Shown here: positions 47,998-60,900 of the stretch, in pieces
How positions within the stretch are numbered: position 1 is the stretch's first letter
Layout of the letters: each line of letters starts with the position of its first letter
Assembly: GCA_027605045.1 (NCBI GenBank)
Contig: JAQFWX010000037.1
Location: 372,001-436,000 of the forward strand
Direction of reading: 5' to 3'
Source of the DNA: Phallus indusiatus
Taxonomy: Eukaryota; Basidiomycota; Agaricomycetes; Phallales; Phallaceae
DNA length: 64,000 bases
Notes under the pieces: model-generated
The model's input: only the letters and a program-made list of their open reading frames with translations
Databases searched by the model: none
Told to the model about the DNA's origin: nothing
Position numbers and translations under genes: made by a program

Positions 47998-49864
47998 TTA
48001 GATGACACCCTTCTTTCTCAATACGTCCATTTGTTTATCAGAATAACCAATTTCTCTCAAAACCTGTAAAATAAATCAAATCACTAAGTGCAGTCTCGAA
48101 GGATATAATTTACCTCGCGAGTATGCTGAGAATGCCATGGGGGCGGACGAGTGATAGGCATTCTTTTTCCATTGTACTGTACCGCTGGTGCTACCATCTT
48201 TACTTTCCCAATACGAGGGTGCTTAACAGAACACGTTAGTCATCTCAATCTTTTGTAAGGGACCATATAAGTCACTTACATCGACCTCAGTTACGAGATC
48301 ACGAGCTACCGCCTGCGGATGCTCAAAGGTCTGTCTAATATTATTAATAGGACCAAAAGGGACACTGACGGACAGAATAAGACGCGGAGAAAACAATTTA
48401 GCTCAGAAGAGATTACCCTTTTCCCTTAAACTTCTCTAACCAGTATTCTCTACTTTCTTCCAGTAACCTATTCTCGATAATTTCAATTAGCTCTACTCTG
48501 TTCTTCACCCTGTCGCTGGGAGCCATGAATTTGGGATCAGTTGCAAGCTCCGGAAGTTTTAAGATTTGAGTAGCCAAAAGCGCAAACTACGCAAAAGATG
48601 TTTGAATTTTAATTCGTCTTGCGAATATCGAAGCAACATACCTGGCGATTGTTGGCGGCACCAATCATGAGATAACTATCTTTACATTTGAAAACTTGGT
48701 AAGGAACAATAGAAGGGTGAGCAGTCCCTAGCCGAGATGCCTCCATTCCAGCCACAAGATAATTTGATGCAATGTTGGCTAGTCCAGCAACCTTGGTATC
48801 GCATAACGAGTCAGTGGGATTCAGTTTATTAACAAAGCAACGAAAAACCTGAGAGTCGAACAAGTTACAATCTATGAAAGCACCCTGCCCGGTTTGCTGA
48901 CGTGAAATCAAAGCTGCCATTATAGCACCATGGGCGTATAGTCCACATGCGATATCAGTGACTGCGACTCCGACTTTGACAGGGAGGCCGTCAGACTCGC
49001 CAGTACTAGATATGGATAAGATATCATTGTTGTGTGATACGGACGTGGGAAAAGACGTACATATGCATAAGACCAGCTTCTGCTTCTATGATAACGTCAT
49101 AGCCCGCCTGTCCGGCGTAAGGACCCGTTTGGCCATAACCTGAGCAATAAGCAACACTGGTTGAAACTAAACCCAAGATCCACATACCAGTTATGCTGGT
49201 ATAGATCAGCTTCGGATTGATCTTCTTACAATCCTCCCATCCCAGGCCAACCTTGGCCAGCTTCCCGGTAACGAAGTTCTCGACAAGGACATCCGCGCCT
49301 TTAATCAAATCTTGCATAATCTTCAAGCCTTCTGGCTCTTTGAAGTTTATAGTAATGGATCGTTTGTTTCGATTTACTGAAAGAAAATACGCAGATTCCG
49401 GAGGTAAGTGAGATGCCTCTGGCGGTTGATTCGGACTCAAAGGTGCACAAGGCGGATGCCACGATCCTATAGTTGTAAGGTCAGACATAGATGAACATCA
49501 GTGTATTTTAGTGCATTACTCGTGTCGTCTCCCTTCTCAACCTCTTCAACTTTAATTACGTCTGCACTAAAACGCATGTTAATTCGGTTCACTACCGGCA
49601 CGAAGAGCATTTTAGTAGCACACACCCCAGATCGGCAAGTAACAAAGTGGCTGTAGGAGCAGCCAAAACACGAGTTAAGTCAATGATTCGTATTCCTTTC
49701 AACGGTGGAGGAATTCCTTGCGCTGCCGAAGTGTTGTCAGAAGATATCGAACTTCCTGGCACGGCAGCGCGGACACTGTTCCATCTTCGAGTAATGAGAT
49801 GGCATGCAAAAGTTGAGTGATATGAGCTACACGGCAAAAATGCGTTGAATCTTCGTGGTATCAT
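47998..49864 (-). CDS. CoA-transferase family III protein, probably mitochondrial
   Basis: Starts [20 protein letters not shown]; the Arg/Ser-rich N-terminus looks like a mitochondrial targeting sequence. Domain signatures: [77 protein letters not shown], and [13 protein letters not shown], which holds the candidate catalytic Asp. Later come [40 protein letters not shown] and [20 protein letters not shown]. It ends DVLRKKGVI with TAA at 47998-48000. Overall similar to succinate-hydroxymethylglutarate CoA-transferase (SUGCT) and formyl-CoA transferase relatives; the donor and acceptor are not fixed by sequence. Roughly seven short introns. Confidence 0.88.
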
Positions 49865-50055
49865 GTCGACAAGGATCCAACCGAGGGGAATCCTTGGGAA
49901 ACGAGTGCTTTACTGCCGGCATGGGGCCTTCGTAAAAAAAGAGATGACTAAGCAAAAACCTTGCAACCCATATGACTCTTGTTTAGCGCTCAAAACACCG
50001 TATCGGTCTCCCAGCTTTCTCGATCATCTCTTGGCCTTTTGGAGCTGCGCTTGCT

Positions 50056-51248
50056 ATGAAAGATCTGGTTTCCAAAGAGGATTATGGTCGATTAATACAA
50101 GAATACGATACATGGCTTTTCGATTGCGATGGTGTTTTGTGGCATGGTGATAATCTGATTGAAGGCGCCGTTGAAGTGTTAAACTATCTTCGCAGCCAAA
50201 GTTCGTATTGTTTTATCTTTTGAAAGTTCATTAATCATCTTATCATATCTTTAAGAAAAACAGATTATATTTGTAACGAATAATGCAACCAAGTCCCGTC
50301 GTAGTTATAAGAGCAAGTTTGATAAACTGGGTGTTCAAGCAAACGTCGTAAGCCAACTTGTTTTGGGTCGATCTTAAGAGTTTATTGCGAAAAAGGGTGA
50401 AATATTCGGCTCAGCATATGCCTCCGGTATGGTTCTATTCAACTAAATGGTCCATCCATATTAATTGAGACCAAAGCCGTGTACCTGTCCTCTGTCATCA
50501 AATTACCCAAGAACAAGAAAGTATATGTTATCGGAGAAGCGGGCATAGAAGAGGAGCTTGCGGAAGAAGGTTACCAGTACCTTGGGGGAACGGTTTCGTG
50601 TTCTCAATTGTACATCTCTTCTTGACGCCTTACGCGGTACAGGACCCAACGGACAACACTCTAAATTCCTTCAAGATCGAAAATTTTGTTCCAGACCCGG
50701 ATGTCGGTGCTGTCATCTGCGGCCTGGATACGTCAATTAATTACACCAAGTACTGCAAAGCATATCAATATTTAGGAAATAATGAATGCCTTTTCATCGC
50801 TACAAACGAAGATAGGTGTGCTTAATCCATCTCCTGTCTGTCTTCAAACCCAATATCAGATTTATAGTACCTATCCTGCAGGCGGTGGAATTTTACCCGG
50901 AGCAGGTAGCATAATGGCACCGTTGACCTATGCGTCAAAGCGGATACCCGTAACCACCGGAAAGCCGAACACAACCATGTTAGATTGCATACGGGCGAAG
51001 TAGATCTCACCTTTATCTAACCGCTCAACTAATGATCTTCTTTAATCAGGTGCCATTTTGACCCTAAGCATTCCATAATGGTGGGTGATCGTCTTGAAAC
51101 CGATATCGAGTTCGGAAAGAAAGGCGGTTTGGCCACATTATTAGTTCTCACTGGCATTACTTCCAAAGAAGACCTTCTGAGTGTTTCGCCAGAACAGATT
51201 CCAGATTATGTTGCTCCGTCTCTCGGAAATCTTAGAGTTCTGATTTAA
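50056..51248 (+). CDS. HAD-type 4-nitrophenylphosphatase / phosphoglycolate phosphatase
   Basis: Pho13/PGP family, cytosolic phosphatase clearing 2-phosphoglycolate and related damaged metabolites. It starts MKDLVSKEDYGRLIQEYDTW. HAD motif I LFDCDGVLWHGD (nucleophile Asp), motif II IIFVTNNATKSRRSYKSKF, cap region VICGLDTSINYTKYCKAYQY, motif III Lys in TGKPN, and motif IV IMVGDRLETDIEFGKKGG are all present. It ends PSLGNLRVLI with TAA at 51246-51248. Introns include one near 50.82 kb whose acceptor was chosen to give DSTYPAGGGILPGAG. Divergent from the CoA-transferase with only about 190 bp between the starts. Confidence 0.9.
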
Positions 51249-51790
51249 TAGATACTAAAACTGTGGTAGAATTTGAATGATGTGGTTGTTGTCCTATAAT
51301 CAACAAGGGTCCAATGAGTTCCTGACCCACTTTGCTATGTCAGCTGATGATTCATAAAGCTGGGGACTTGCTGATTGAATAGAAAAGAAGTTAGAAGCAT
51401 ATAAATGGTATTCTTTATTACCGCTATGTCGAAGCTTAATGAATTAGATATGGATGCTGATGGTAGTACACTTCAAGCGCTGTTATTTTGAAATGTATGA
51501 AATGTATGCGATGTTTTTGCTGCTCCTCCAGCGATGCGCCGATTGTTCCTTGAAAAATACTTCGGTCTAATGAGAGACAATCCATATCTTCGAGTATTTT
51601 AATATTATTGACGCGAACGTCTCATGACGGAATGTAGGGCATCGAACTTTGAAATATATGCGCACTCATCCATTCTTCTCATAATTCTGAATCATCGCAA
51701 GTTGTCTGTAACTATTACACTCGGGTTCAAGACCGTGACAACAGTTTTGAAGGCAGGTAGTTACTGGTGTCTGAATTATGGTAAATGTTC
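51249..51790. other. convergent intergenic region
   Basis: 3' flanks of the phosphatase (+) and hydrophobin 2 (-). No gene. Confidence 0.5.
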
Positions 51791-52332
51791 CTACAATGAG
51801 ATAGGACTGCAGCCAATGTTAATCTAGAGTAGCACGATTAGCCTTTGAGTTTTATCGGCGAAAATTGAACGCACCAGTCCATTGAACTTGTCACCTGTGC
51901 AGCAAGCGGCTTGTTGAGTGCAACTAACACCTGAAGCGATACCACTTTATCCCAAGAGTGAGAAAAGGAAATGCAGAATGAAATGCGAAGATTCGTCTTA
52001 CACGACCGAAATAGGAGTACATCCGAGTCCGACAAGGACATCTACACCTTGAAGAACGACACCTAGTGGACCCAGTAAATTTGCCACAGAGGGTGAGTCG
52101 GCAGATTGAACAGAATTGCAACACTGGATATTTCCTAAATTCAATACATTTAGCATATCGGCAAAGTTATACATAAAGGGACACTTCTACCTGTGTTGCA
52201 TTGTGAGATCGTAGTTGGAGCGGGTGAGGTCACCGTGATAGTTTTGGTGACAGTTGTAGGGTACCATGGTTTAGCAAGAGCGATGCCAGTGAGCGATGAG
52301 GCTACAACGAAGAATAGAGACTTAATTTGCAT
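51791..52332 (-). CDS. class I hydrophobin 2
   Basis: The signal peptide is MQIKSLFFVVASSLTGIALA. Eight cysteines: ISQCNTGNIQCCNSVQS (C1-C3), VLVGLGCTPISVV (C4), GIASGVSCTQQAACCTGD (C5-C7), and last exon INIGCSPISL (C8). The start at 52332 was preferred over an upstream in-frame ATG (52410) because it opens the signal peptide. The last intron (51824-51872 or so, GTGCGT...CTCTAG) must be removed to reach C8; reading through gives a wrong tail. Stop at 51791-51793. A TATATA stretch lies near 52412-52418. Only distantly similar to the hydrophobin at 30.6 kb. Confidence 0.88.
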
Positions 52333-52998
52333 TTTTTGGGAGTTTGTCTGAGGAGTGGCTAGTGATGTGTCTGGGAGAGACTGAGGGGAAGGTAGATTAA
52401 ACACTGACACCTATATATCTTTTCAGAAACTCATGGACGCTCGTGTACATTCTTTCTGGAAATGAAAACAAATAAATTGGTTGAAATTTGTTGACAGATC
52501 CGACCGTTGTGTTCTTCGTGTCTAGAGATTCGATATTCACCCTGCGCCGCTGATACTTCGTGATCTCACAGTGGGCGAGCTGCCGTCCAAACGCAATGGA
52601 ATCGGCTTGTGACAAGAATTCACTGTTTCCACGAGCTTTAGAAGATGTTAATGGCACCTTACATCTTTGACTCAAATTTACAAACGCCTCACCATTCACT
52701 GTATTGACAGGAGAAATTTAATATATGATTGAGCGAAGTCTTGCCAGTGAATAAGCTGTTTTCTTAGAAATGATCAAGCTGATTTCAATTGAATTAAGAA
52801 CCAACAAACGAGCCTTGTCACATATGTTTCGGAGTTGTTAATTATTCAAAGTGATCTTCTAGCTGCGGATGTTAAGAATGAAACCCGTATACTAACCGGG
52901 CGACTCCAAGTTTTCGTGGTGTACGTATACATAATTTCATTTTATTCAACATTGTATTGGCTATGTAACATTGGTTCTTACCCTAGCTTTTGAAAAAA
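52333..52998. other. intergenic region
   Basis: Upstream of hydrophobin 2 and downstream of the polygalacturonase. No gene recognised. Confidence 0.5.
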
Positions 52999-54846
52999 CT
53001 AAGTTGAGATTCCATCAATAGTAGGGGGGTTGAAGAAGAAATTGGATTGCCCTCCTAATGTCGTCAACGACGTCCAATCCCAGGTACCTGAAGCGCGGTT
53101 GATATTAGAATGAATCAAGTTATTGGTTACTATGCATACCTGTACAAGCACCCTCTCCACAATTGATGGCGATAGGTGTAGCGCTGGATGCAACGGACAA
53201 GGTATTAGTTGCACCGATAAAATTGACATCCTGAGTATGATTAGTTGATAGAAGTTTTGAGCCCAATCTGTCAATTCCGCTCAATATATGTGTACTCACG
53301 CTCAGAATGACACCGGTTCCAGGTGTTTCTAGACTCAATTTAGCGGTCTTTAAACACAAGAGAAAATAATGCAGGCCGTACGCAATGTATCGGGATAGGA
53401 TTGATCAATTAGGACACCAAACTCGGTCAATCCTGTGCCGGTATTTCCCGAGTATGTAATGTTCGTGACAGTAGAACCAGTGGCCGTTGAATCCATTTTA
53501 ATACGTAAGGCTTGTTGACTGAGAGACATTAATTAACCGTTATTTACAAGAATGAGCTTCTCACTTGTTGATTACAGTGTTACCGGTAATTACAATACCA
53601 GAAACAGTGACATCGCTACTAATGGAACCCTATTGATCGCCAGGCTGAGAAGTTTCATAACAATTGCTCAATAATTGGGTACTCACGACGGAGATACCAT
53701 GTCCGCCGCTGCATGTATTGCCTTGAAAGACAATGTTTGAACCTTTGTTGATTGCTAAACAATCATCCTAGAAAGCGAAAGTCTGGTTGAGTTGATTGTC
53801 ATGAGTAGAATAAAGATGATGAAATACCATACCTGGTTCTTTACGGAGGAGTTTTCAATGACAAGGTTAGTAGTACTACAATCGAAGCCGTCTGTGTTGT
53901 GTCCGGCAGGTTGACCATCACTCTTGCTATTCGGAAGATCACCCTGAGCTATGCGATGTGTAATATGAATATTGGTGCAATCATCGGGGAAAAGAAAATA
54001 CATACAATTATCAATGTTAATGCCTGTAATGGTTAAAGGCCCGGGATTTGATACGCTGAATGTTTGAGCCGGTGAATTGACAACTATTGTGTTTTCGAAA
54101 GTTCCTGAAATTTTGATTCTAACTGACTGTGAAAAACTTTCTACTGTAGGAGACAACAACATTCACGCACTTCATCATAGGCCTCGGCTTTTCGACTCCC
54201 CCATTGGAGCCTTGGCCGTCCCAATAGAAAGGACCCCCACCATCAAAAGTATATCCATTTCCATTGACTGAAATAGGAGGCACGTGTAATTAGGGTTCAT
54301 GAAGATACTAAAATTGACAGTGACTTACAAGTGATGGAATCCCCACTGAAATTAAGTCAGAGGGTGAGGGTTTCTTTTTCTCCAAGAAAAACAAGTGGGC
54401 AAATTTTACCTAATTTGGAAAAGAGGGCCAGACCAGCTCAGATTTCCAAAAGCTACATCTCCGTCTAAAAATAATTATTAGACGTTTGATGGAATCTTCC
54501 TTGACAGAGGATACTTACACATGTTGACGATCGTGCCGTCGAGGAGTTCTAGGTTGAATGTAGAGCCTAACAGACTGAGTTTGCATAGAGAAATTGGTAT
54601 GTTACGGAATATAAGTCGTACCAGCGGGAACCTCCACGAAACAAAGGTATTAGTTTCCAGGCTGGGTAGAGCAAGCGTGATTTTACTTACTGTGAAGGAG
54701 TTAATGTTAACGGTGGTGCATTCAACTGCATCTGAAACATCGTCGAGGGATGAAATTGTTCCAGTGCACCTCTTTGCTGCTTCGCTAGCAGGTCGAGCGA
54801 GAGCGAAAGATGAGATGGATAGAAGAACACAAAGTATAAAGATCAT
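52999..54846 (-). CDS. endopolygalacturonase, glycoside hydrolase family 28
   Basis: Secreted pectinase cleaving homogalacturonan. The signal peptide is [20 protein letters not shown], then [20 protein letters not shown]. Substrate-cleft block [20 protein letters not shown]. Catalytic motifs: HNTDGFDCS (first Asp), [15 protein letters not shown] (the Asp pair), [11 protein letters not shown] (the His) and ALRIKMDS (RIK). It ends [28 protein letters not shown] and TIDGIST. About ten short introns. A TATA-like TATAAAA (minus strand) lies about 40 bp upstream of the start. All catalytic residues present, so probably active. Confidence 0.92.
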
Positions 54847-56310
54847 CGAGATGATTGTTGAGAGTGACGTTTTGAACTAGTCTTTTATACAATTTTGTCT
54901 CATTGAGATTTTGCTCGCTCCAAGGCCTTCACAAACCTAAATGTCCCAAAACTGAATACCCTTGACATGACCGGGCCGCTCTCAAGGCGAAATATCGAAT
55001 TATATCCCGTTTTTATCACATGTATGCGTTTTGACAGGTCGCAAGAGCTGCAACACCGAGAAAATATCGCTAGAAGTGAGAATTACACGGGCCGTTCTTG
55101 AAGTCTATGAGAATAGTTTTCGAGCATCGTTTACGGAGTTTGAAATTGATTTGGCCCATAACTCCCTCCAACGTTTCGTGTGTCGCTTTATTTAGGTTTG
55201 CATAACAACATATCATTTTCAAATCATCTTTCTGAATAGAAGGCAAAATTGTATCAAAATGTGCAATGTTTGGATCCTGAAAACCCAAATAACGTTTTAC
55301 TACAGCCCACCGGATGATCTCCACGTCGTTTATTCGGTTGCAGTTGTTACGACAAAGCTTCGACACTTTTCGTAATCACATTTGAAAGCCCACTAGACCT
55401 TTCGTGTTCAAATGAAACCTCGCTGGCGTCACTGGGCTTGTCGAAGCAACGGGGAAACCCTCTCAAGCCTCTCCTTTACGAGATTTTAAAACGGTCCGGG
55501 GACGGTCCATGTCATTCCGTTCCTCAGACTCTACTAAAATTAGAAGATGGAAGATTCTAGCGAACACACGCTATGCGAATACATGCACTATGCGAATTTC
55601 AGTCGTGCCGACCTTTTAGATGTCCAGAGAAATATTCTAAATGAAGTAATCGATTATTGAAGTCTCAAAAGCACCCGGATTCTAATTAAAACGTCTTTCA
55701 ATATGATGTATTGACACCCTTCAAGTTTCTGTCACAAAAGCTGAATAATTTTACTCGGGACGTACGCGAGTCTTCATTATGCCAGACTATGCCATGTCTT
55801 GAATTTGCACTCGTGACATACTGAAGCGATATCTACTCATTGAACCTGAGCTCAGGGCAATCCCTCATTTGTTTTCAAACAGGACACATATAACTCCCCT
55901 GACTCAAGATAGTGTTCTCGGTTGGTTATTATTCGGGCTAGGTGCGCAAGCGATGGTCAATTTATGACGTGTTACATACGCGTTACGCGCGTAGTCTCGT
56001 ACTGTATGGCCTAATAATTTATTTCCCGCTGATCGCTTATTTCACCAACTGCTTTGCTTTTTGATCTTGCAAATCCAATTGGAAATGATTTGGCGCCAAA
56101 TACCTCTTTATGCAACACGGCTTACATTGTGATTTTGCCTTTCAAAACACATAGTACTTGCGAAACACTCGTCCTCATCGTTCATATTGCTCAACAAAAC
56201 TTCGCTATACTGGCGCTAAATGTGACGGTCGCTTATACGTTCTGGAGCTTGGAGTTTTGGGTCTGGAGCCTTGAGCCCGAAAGCCTAAAGCCTCTTTCTC
56301 TCTAACTACT
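54847..56310. other. long divergent intergenic region
   Basis: About 1.46 kb between the polygalacturonase (-) and the MYND gene (+). No convincing gene; an ORF at 55070-55366 (-) has no recognisable feature. Confidence 0.45.
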
Positions 56311-58620
56311 ATGGGGAAAAACACGCTTTGGAAAGAAATCGAATCGGCACCGGGGTGGTCCAGGCGAATAGAAGTCTTACGTGAAAGATTCAATATACCT
56401 GGTAAGACTTTTTATCGTTAGTCTTTGGCGGATCTTCGATATTAATTTTCGTGTCCACGAAACAGACCTGACTACGCGTCGAGGTTTGCGCAAAATCCAC
56501 AAAAACTTTCCTGATCTATACAGAAGATTATCGGCATGCTATGACGACAACGCGGGGCACTACCTTGTCCAGGGCACGGTTGTGGCTATCTACGCACGCA
56601 TGTGTGTTGATTCTCTGCTCAGGAACAAACTAGCTTCAGAGAGTACGCTGTCAAGTTATTTCAGTTTTCTGTCACTGACATGCCACCTGTAGAGAGATTC
56701 TTCTCACAGGTAATCACTTTACTGCAGTTTCCTGAGTGCCGTACATCAACCCTGCGATGTCTTGCCATGATGACATGCCACGGCGGTATCGACGCTCGTT
56801 ACCGTGTTGCTAGCTATACATCTGCCATAGTCAAACTCGGTCAAAGCGATATCGACGATCCGTCTGTGACGGAGCCTTGTTCAATCATTATCTCACATTG
56901 CCTCACTGCAGTCCTCTCGCCAGGTGAAGATGTGCCCGTTGACCAAGAAATCTTGAAATCCGTTGGATCTTTGGTTCCCGTTTTCAAATTTGTCGAGGCC
57001 CTATTGAAAAGTTCATACACAACTTACAAATCGTTCAGTCATCTTGTATACTTCCTTATGGACACCAGTCAAAACGCGCGGGAGACTTTCCTTTCCGTTC
57101 GCTCTTCCATCTCTGTCATGGTTGCGTGTCTCCGCAGTAACGATCTTCAGCTTCGTATTCATGCCTTGGGTGGGATCATGCGTCTGCATTACGACGTTGC
57201 ATTCAAGGGCAAAGTTCAATGGGATCCGCAGACCATTATACAAAATTACGAGCGAAATGGCCGTAACACCCCCGACAATGTCACGGAAGTCATAGTGGAC
57301 TACGGAATGCTCCGAACGGATATGGTCATTGCGATGTCATGTCTGAAACAATACCAGAACGCCATGATGAAGTTTACGCAAAACAGGGACTATTATGCTT
57401 TAGGGCTGACTTTGTTCGATTTGATCAAGATCACCGAGTTTAGTGTCGGCGACGGTTTTTACGCTGACGAAAATGGCAAGCCGGTTCCTACGGGTTTTGA
57501 GTTTGAACGTTGGTCGGATGCTCTTCCACTTTGTGCTAAGGCTGTTCGAGAAAAAGGTGGTCCCCAAAAATACGACGTTGCGAATGTTATCGAGTTAAAA
57601 TACTACATAATGCACTCTAAATATGAAGAAGCTAAACGCCTTGCTGAGAAGGGGGTGGAAAGCAATCCCACTGTCGCTTTTTATTACTACGTATTGTCTC
57701 TTGCTACACCCAGTCAAGAGGTATCTTTGCGCTGGGCGAAAAAGGGTCTCATGGAAAAGGGATTAACAATGACACCATATGTGCGTTTCGGTTTGCTGTT
57801 TCGAGCCGTCATGAATGCCGGTCTTTTGGGCATCGAATATCTCGCGAAGGCGGACCAAGGGGCAAAACAATACGAAGAAGCTTACATTTTCTTGAGGGCC
57901 GCTTTGAACGATGCGATCATCTTTGTCGCAGAGGCACCACCCGATAACAGAAACATGCCTAACGCAATCAGTTGGTGCATCCTACTCATGCTCACGCTTA
58001 GAGGACCCGAGATTAGTCCCGATTTACGTGAGATTCAGGTGCGTTTTTCTCTGATTTCATCTTATCTATCATACTGATTTTACCTAGCCCTTTATCGACC
58101 GATACAAACTTGCTGAAGATGTTCAAAAATGGGTTATCGGTCGCGCTCCTGTCAACACGCAGCTTCGTCTAGCGCAGTTAGATGTTATCAAGTACTATAA
58201 ATCTGCAGCTAAAGAATGGGGTTCCATTATTTCTCGTTACGATACTGAGCGTGAACAAGAGGATCCTAGCCAGGAGCTTGTAGCCGCGCGTTCCGTAGAA
58301 GACGAGTTGGCCGATTGGCTTAACAAAACAAAACTGGATGATGACGAGGAGGAGCTTGAGCGTAACTACGGGCATGCCAACAGATCACTCTCGGCGTTTG
58401 GAAACGACATTGTAGAACTGTATACCTGTGCCCACTGTAGCAATCCTAGTGCTTCATTGAAGAAATGTGCCAGGTGTGGAAAAGTCAAGTAAGTTATTGA
58501 CGCTGTAAATATTGGTCATGATGGTTAATAGTTCCGTTATTCAGATACTGCGATGCTTCTTGCCAAAAGATGCATTGGCCGGAGCATAAAAAGGTATGCA
58601 AGGCACCCAACAATAGTTGA
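56311..58620 (+). CDS. helical-repeat protein with C-terminal MYND zinc finger
   Basis: Starts MGKNTLWKEIESAPGWSRRI. Two short introns lead into one very long exon (about 56695-58038) of alpha-helical, TPR/ARM-like sequence, e.g. YALGLTLFDLIKITEFSVGD, KYEEAKRLAEKGVESNP and FYYYVLSLATPSQEVSLRW. The C-terminal MYND finger has complete zinc ligands: CAHCSNPSASLKKCARCGK, then YCDASCQKMHWPEHKKVCKA. TGA at 58618-58620. MYND domains mediate protein-protein contacts. The architecture is common among agaricomycete MYND proteins; function unknown. The intron near 56.64-56.69 kb has its acceptor at CTGTAG. Confidence 0.85.
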
Positions 58621-59488
58621 ATACCCAACCAGTGACATAATAATTCGGCGATTCTGCATTCATATCTACATATATCTGTATGCTATACCCCTTATTGAAG
58701 TTCTTATTATGCCTCCAAGGATCTTCATGATCTGGTTGTATCGTATGAATGGGGTCCGGTCCTAACCCCACGACCTCTAATTCTACCGGACTCTAATAAA
58801 AACGCCAGGGTCTATTGATGAGTGAAAGAACCATTGTTTTTCGATTTCGTTGAGCCAGCACTGGCCCAACAATGTACAACCCTGGCTAACGGGTGCCTTA
58901 ATCGCCTGACACCCTGTCGGTGCCACATATCTAATAAATGGTTCATAAATCTGCTTGAATTAGGGAGGCGGCAATATACTCTACGACAATCTGAACTAGC
59001 CTTGGGTAAAAGGCAAGCCCGGGATAAATGCCCGAGGAAAAGCGTATAACCGTGCCAAATGAGAACAAAAGCATTCTTGTGTCGCCAAATAGAAATTAAC
59101 ATTTGGCCTGATTGATATTAATTATACTGAAGGTTAGGATGGCTAGAGCTGAACGAGAAAATGATGATTGGAACCCGCTTCCGCCGAAATCGCCTTGGGT
59201 CTAAGAACATTTTCTCTCCAAGGTACCATGTTTACGATGTGAAAATGGACCTTCTTATCTGGGTTTAAAGCTAGGCGATTTAACTTCGTACGCGCTGCTT
59301 CAAATCGATAGTTGAGTGTTTATGTTGTCTGCGGGGATGCCAAACCACGACAAATTCTAACGTACATGTACTGATCACGATAGTCATAGAATGCATGTCC
59401 ATTGAATTCGACAAAAATTTTACTTTACATAGATTGGATAAGATATAAACATGTCCAGCGGCACCCATCGAGAATGGCCAATCTTTCA
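58621..59488. other. convergent intergenic region
   Basis: About 870 bp after the MYND gene. ORFs at 58.8-59.1 kb and 59280-59489 show no recognisable domain. Confidence 0.45.
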
Positions 59489-60203
59489 CTAGAGCTTGGC
59501 GAAATCCTTAAGCTTAAACTAGTAAACCGAGGTCAATGAAAACTTAGGCCGCGGATGAACATGATGAAGAACAACTTACGCTTTTTGGTGCATCTTCAGC
59601 ACTTGACCGGGGAAAGCGAACCATTAAGATACCATTCTCCATGCGCACTTTTACATTCGTAGGCTATTGTGTGCGAAAGAAGCAGCTTGTTAGTAAGACG
59701 TTCCAAGCAAACAACGTGGATTTCAAGTCATAACTGACTTTGATGCCATCGGGTAAACCGATAGTTCTGACGAATCGACCCACTCGTCTTTCACGATGTC
59801 GATATCCTTCTTCGTCCAATTCAGTCAAAGACCTGTTGTGTCCGGAAACTCTTAGCCGGTTCTGGTGTATATCAATCGTGACATCGTCCTTCTTCATTCC
59901 GGGCATTTCAAAAGTTACGGTCACTTCATTATTGCCTTTGGATTCGTGTATATCCATCCTGCCGCGTTCACATTTTGGCCACTGCTACTTATGATTGACG
60001 GAATTTGAAGAGAAGCCATACCTCGGAATGTAGGTTACTTCAGGCCTTGAAGCGCCAGCTGTAATTGTGCTGCCAGAGCTGTCAGTACGTTTGTTATTAT
60101 TATGCCCATCCATCCTAGCTTTGATCAAATCCGAAATTATGAAGAAAGAGTCGTTGAGGAATGGATCATCAAGAAAACTTGAGGAAGAAAACGTGAGTGA
60201 CAT
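59489..60203 (-). CDS. small heat shock protein, Hsp20 family
   Basis: ATP-independent chaperone that binds unfolding proteins. The start at 60203 (MSLTFSSSSFLDDPF) is preferred to the in-frame ATG at 60227. An N-terminal arm leads to the alpha-crystallin domain: RMDIHESKGNNEVTVTFEMP, KKDDVTIDIHQNRLRVSGH, EEGYRHRERRVGRFVRTIGL and VKVRMENGILMVRFPRSS. Two introns are well supported. A third GTAAGT..CTAG intron near the end gives a tail APKSFKLKDFAKL (stop at 59489); without it the protein ends APKSVSCSSSCSSAA at 59544. A perfect heat-shock element lies about 110 bp upstream. Confidence 0.88.
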
Positions 60204-60258
60204 GATGGCTATGAGGTTTTTGTCCAAGTATTATCCACAATCCACAGACAATAATGGA

Positions 60259-60266
60259 GTTTATAA
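60259..60266 (-). promoter_or_regulatory. TATA-like element of Hsp20
   Basis: TTTATAAA, about 60 bp upstream of the Hsp20 ATG and between it and the heat-shock element. Confidence 0.45.
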
Positions 60267-60313
60267 ATTCGTACCTTCAATGAATCCACTTGCAACTGAG
60301 GACAGATATATCA

Positions 60314-60326
60314 GAATCTTCTAGAA
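60314..60326 (-). promoter_or_regulatory. heat-shock element
   Basis: GAA-tc-TTC-ta-GAA, three perfect alternating nGAAn units, the binding site for an Hsf1 trimer, about 110 bp upstream of the Hsp20 start. Confidence 0.8.
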
Positions 60327-60840
60327 CGGTGAGAGCAAGGTCGGAACCAAAATGACATGTGCATGTGATTAGTCAGATAGATAAATTTGATTCCTATTGG
60401 ATGATCGTGTTGACGATGCGAATTCACGTGATCCATTTCGTGACGCGATTGATTATTGGACGTCCTGGCATCGACGCGCAAACTTCAGAAATTCACCACC
60501 CGACATACAGTAAGCCCTCTAACTGTTAGCAACCGTATGCAATGAGTCAAATAATTTTGGTAATTCCGCAATTATAAGAGGCTTTGTATACTAGTAGTCT
60601 GGACACTGGTATAGTAAATATGTATATATGCAAAGTTACCGGCAGCGACCTTTGTAAGTTGATTTGTGTTTTGAAAGCAAGGTTTCAATTGTGATATAAG
60701 AATATTTTTTTCTGATCGTAAAAGTGGAGGACACAATTTCAACGGACCCATACTTAGGCCATCATGGTGCACCACTGTTCCCCGTAAGTTATATATCAGA
60801 CCTCTTTGTCACGGCATTTTTGGCATGCTCATTCGACAAT

Positions 60841-60900
60841 CTTTATATCTAATCTTTCGAATCTGAGCTCTCTGCATACGGCGGTTAGATAGATATAAAG
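60841..60900. repeat. 11-bp inverted repeat
   Basis: CTTTATATCTA and its perfect reverse complement with a 38-nt loop; function unknown. Confidence 0.6.

Noticed and set aside
51838..52124. Frameshifted hydrophobin pseudogene
   Set aside because: Apparent frameshifts disappear once two short introns with proper GT..AG ends are removed; all eight cysteines are then in one frame.
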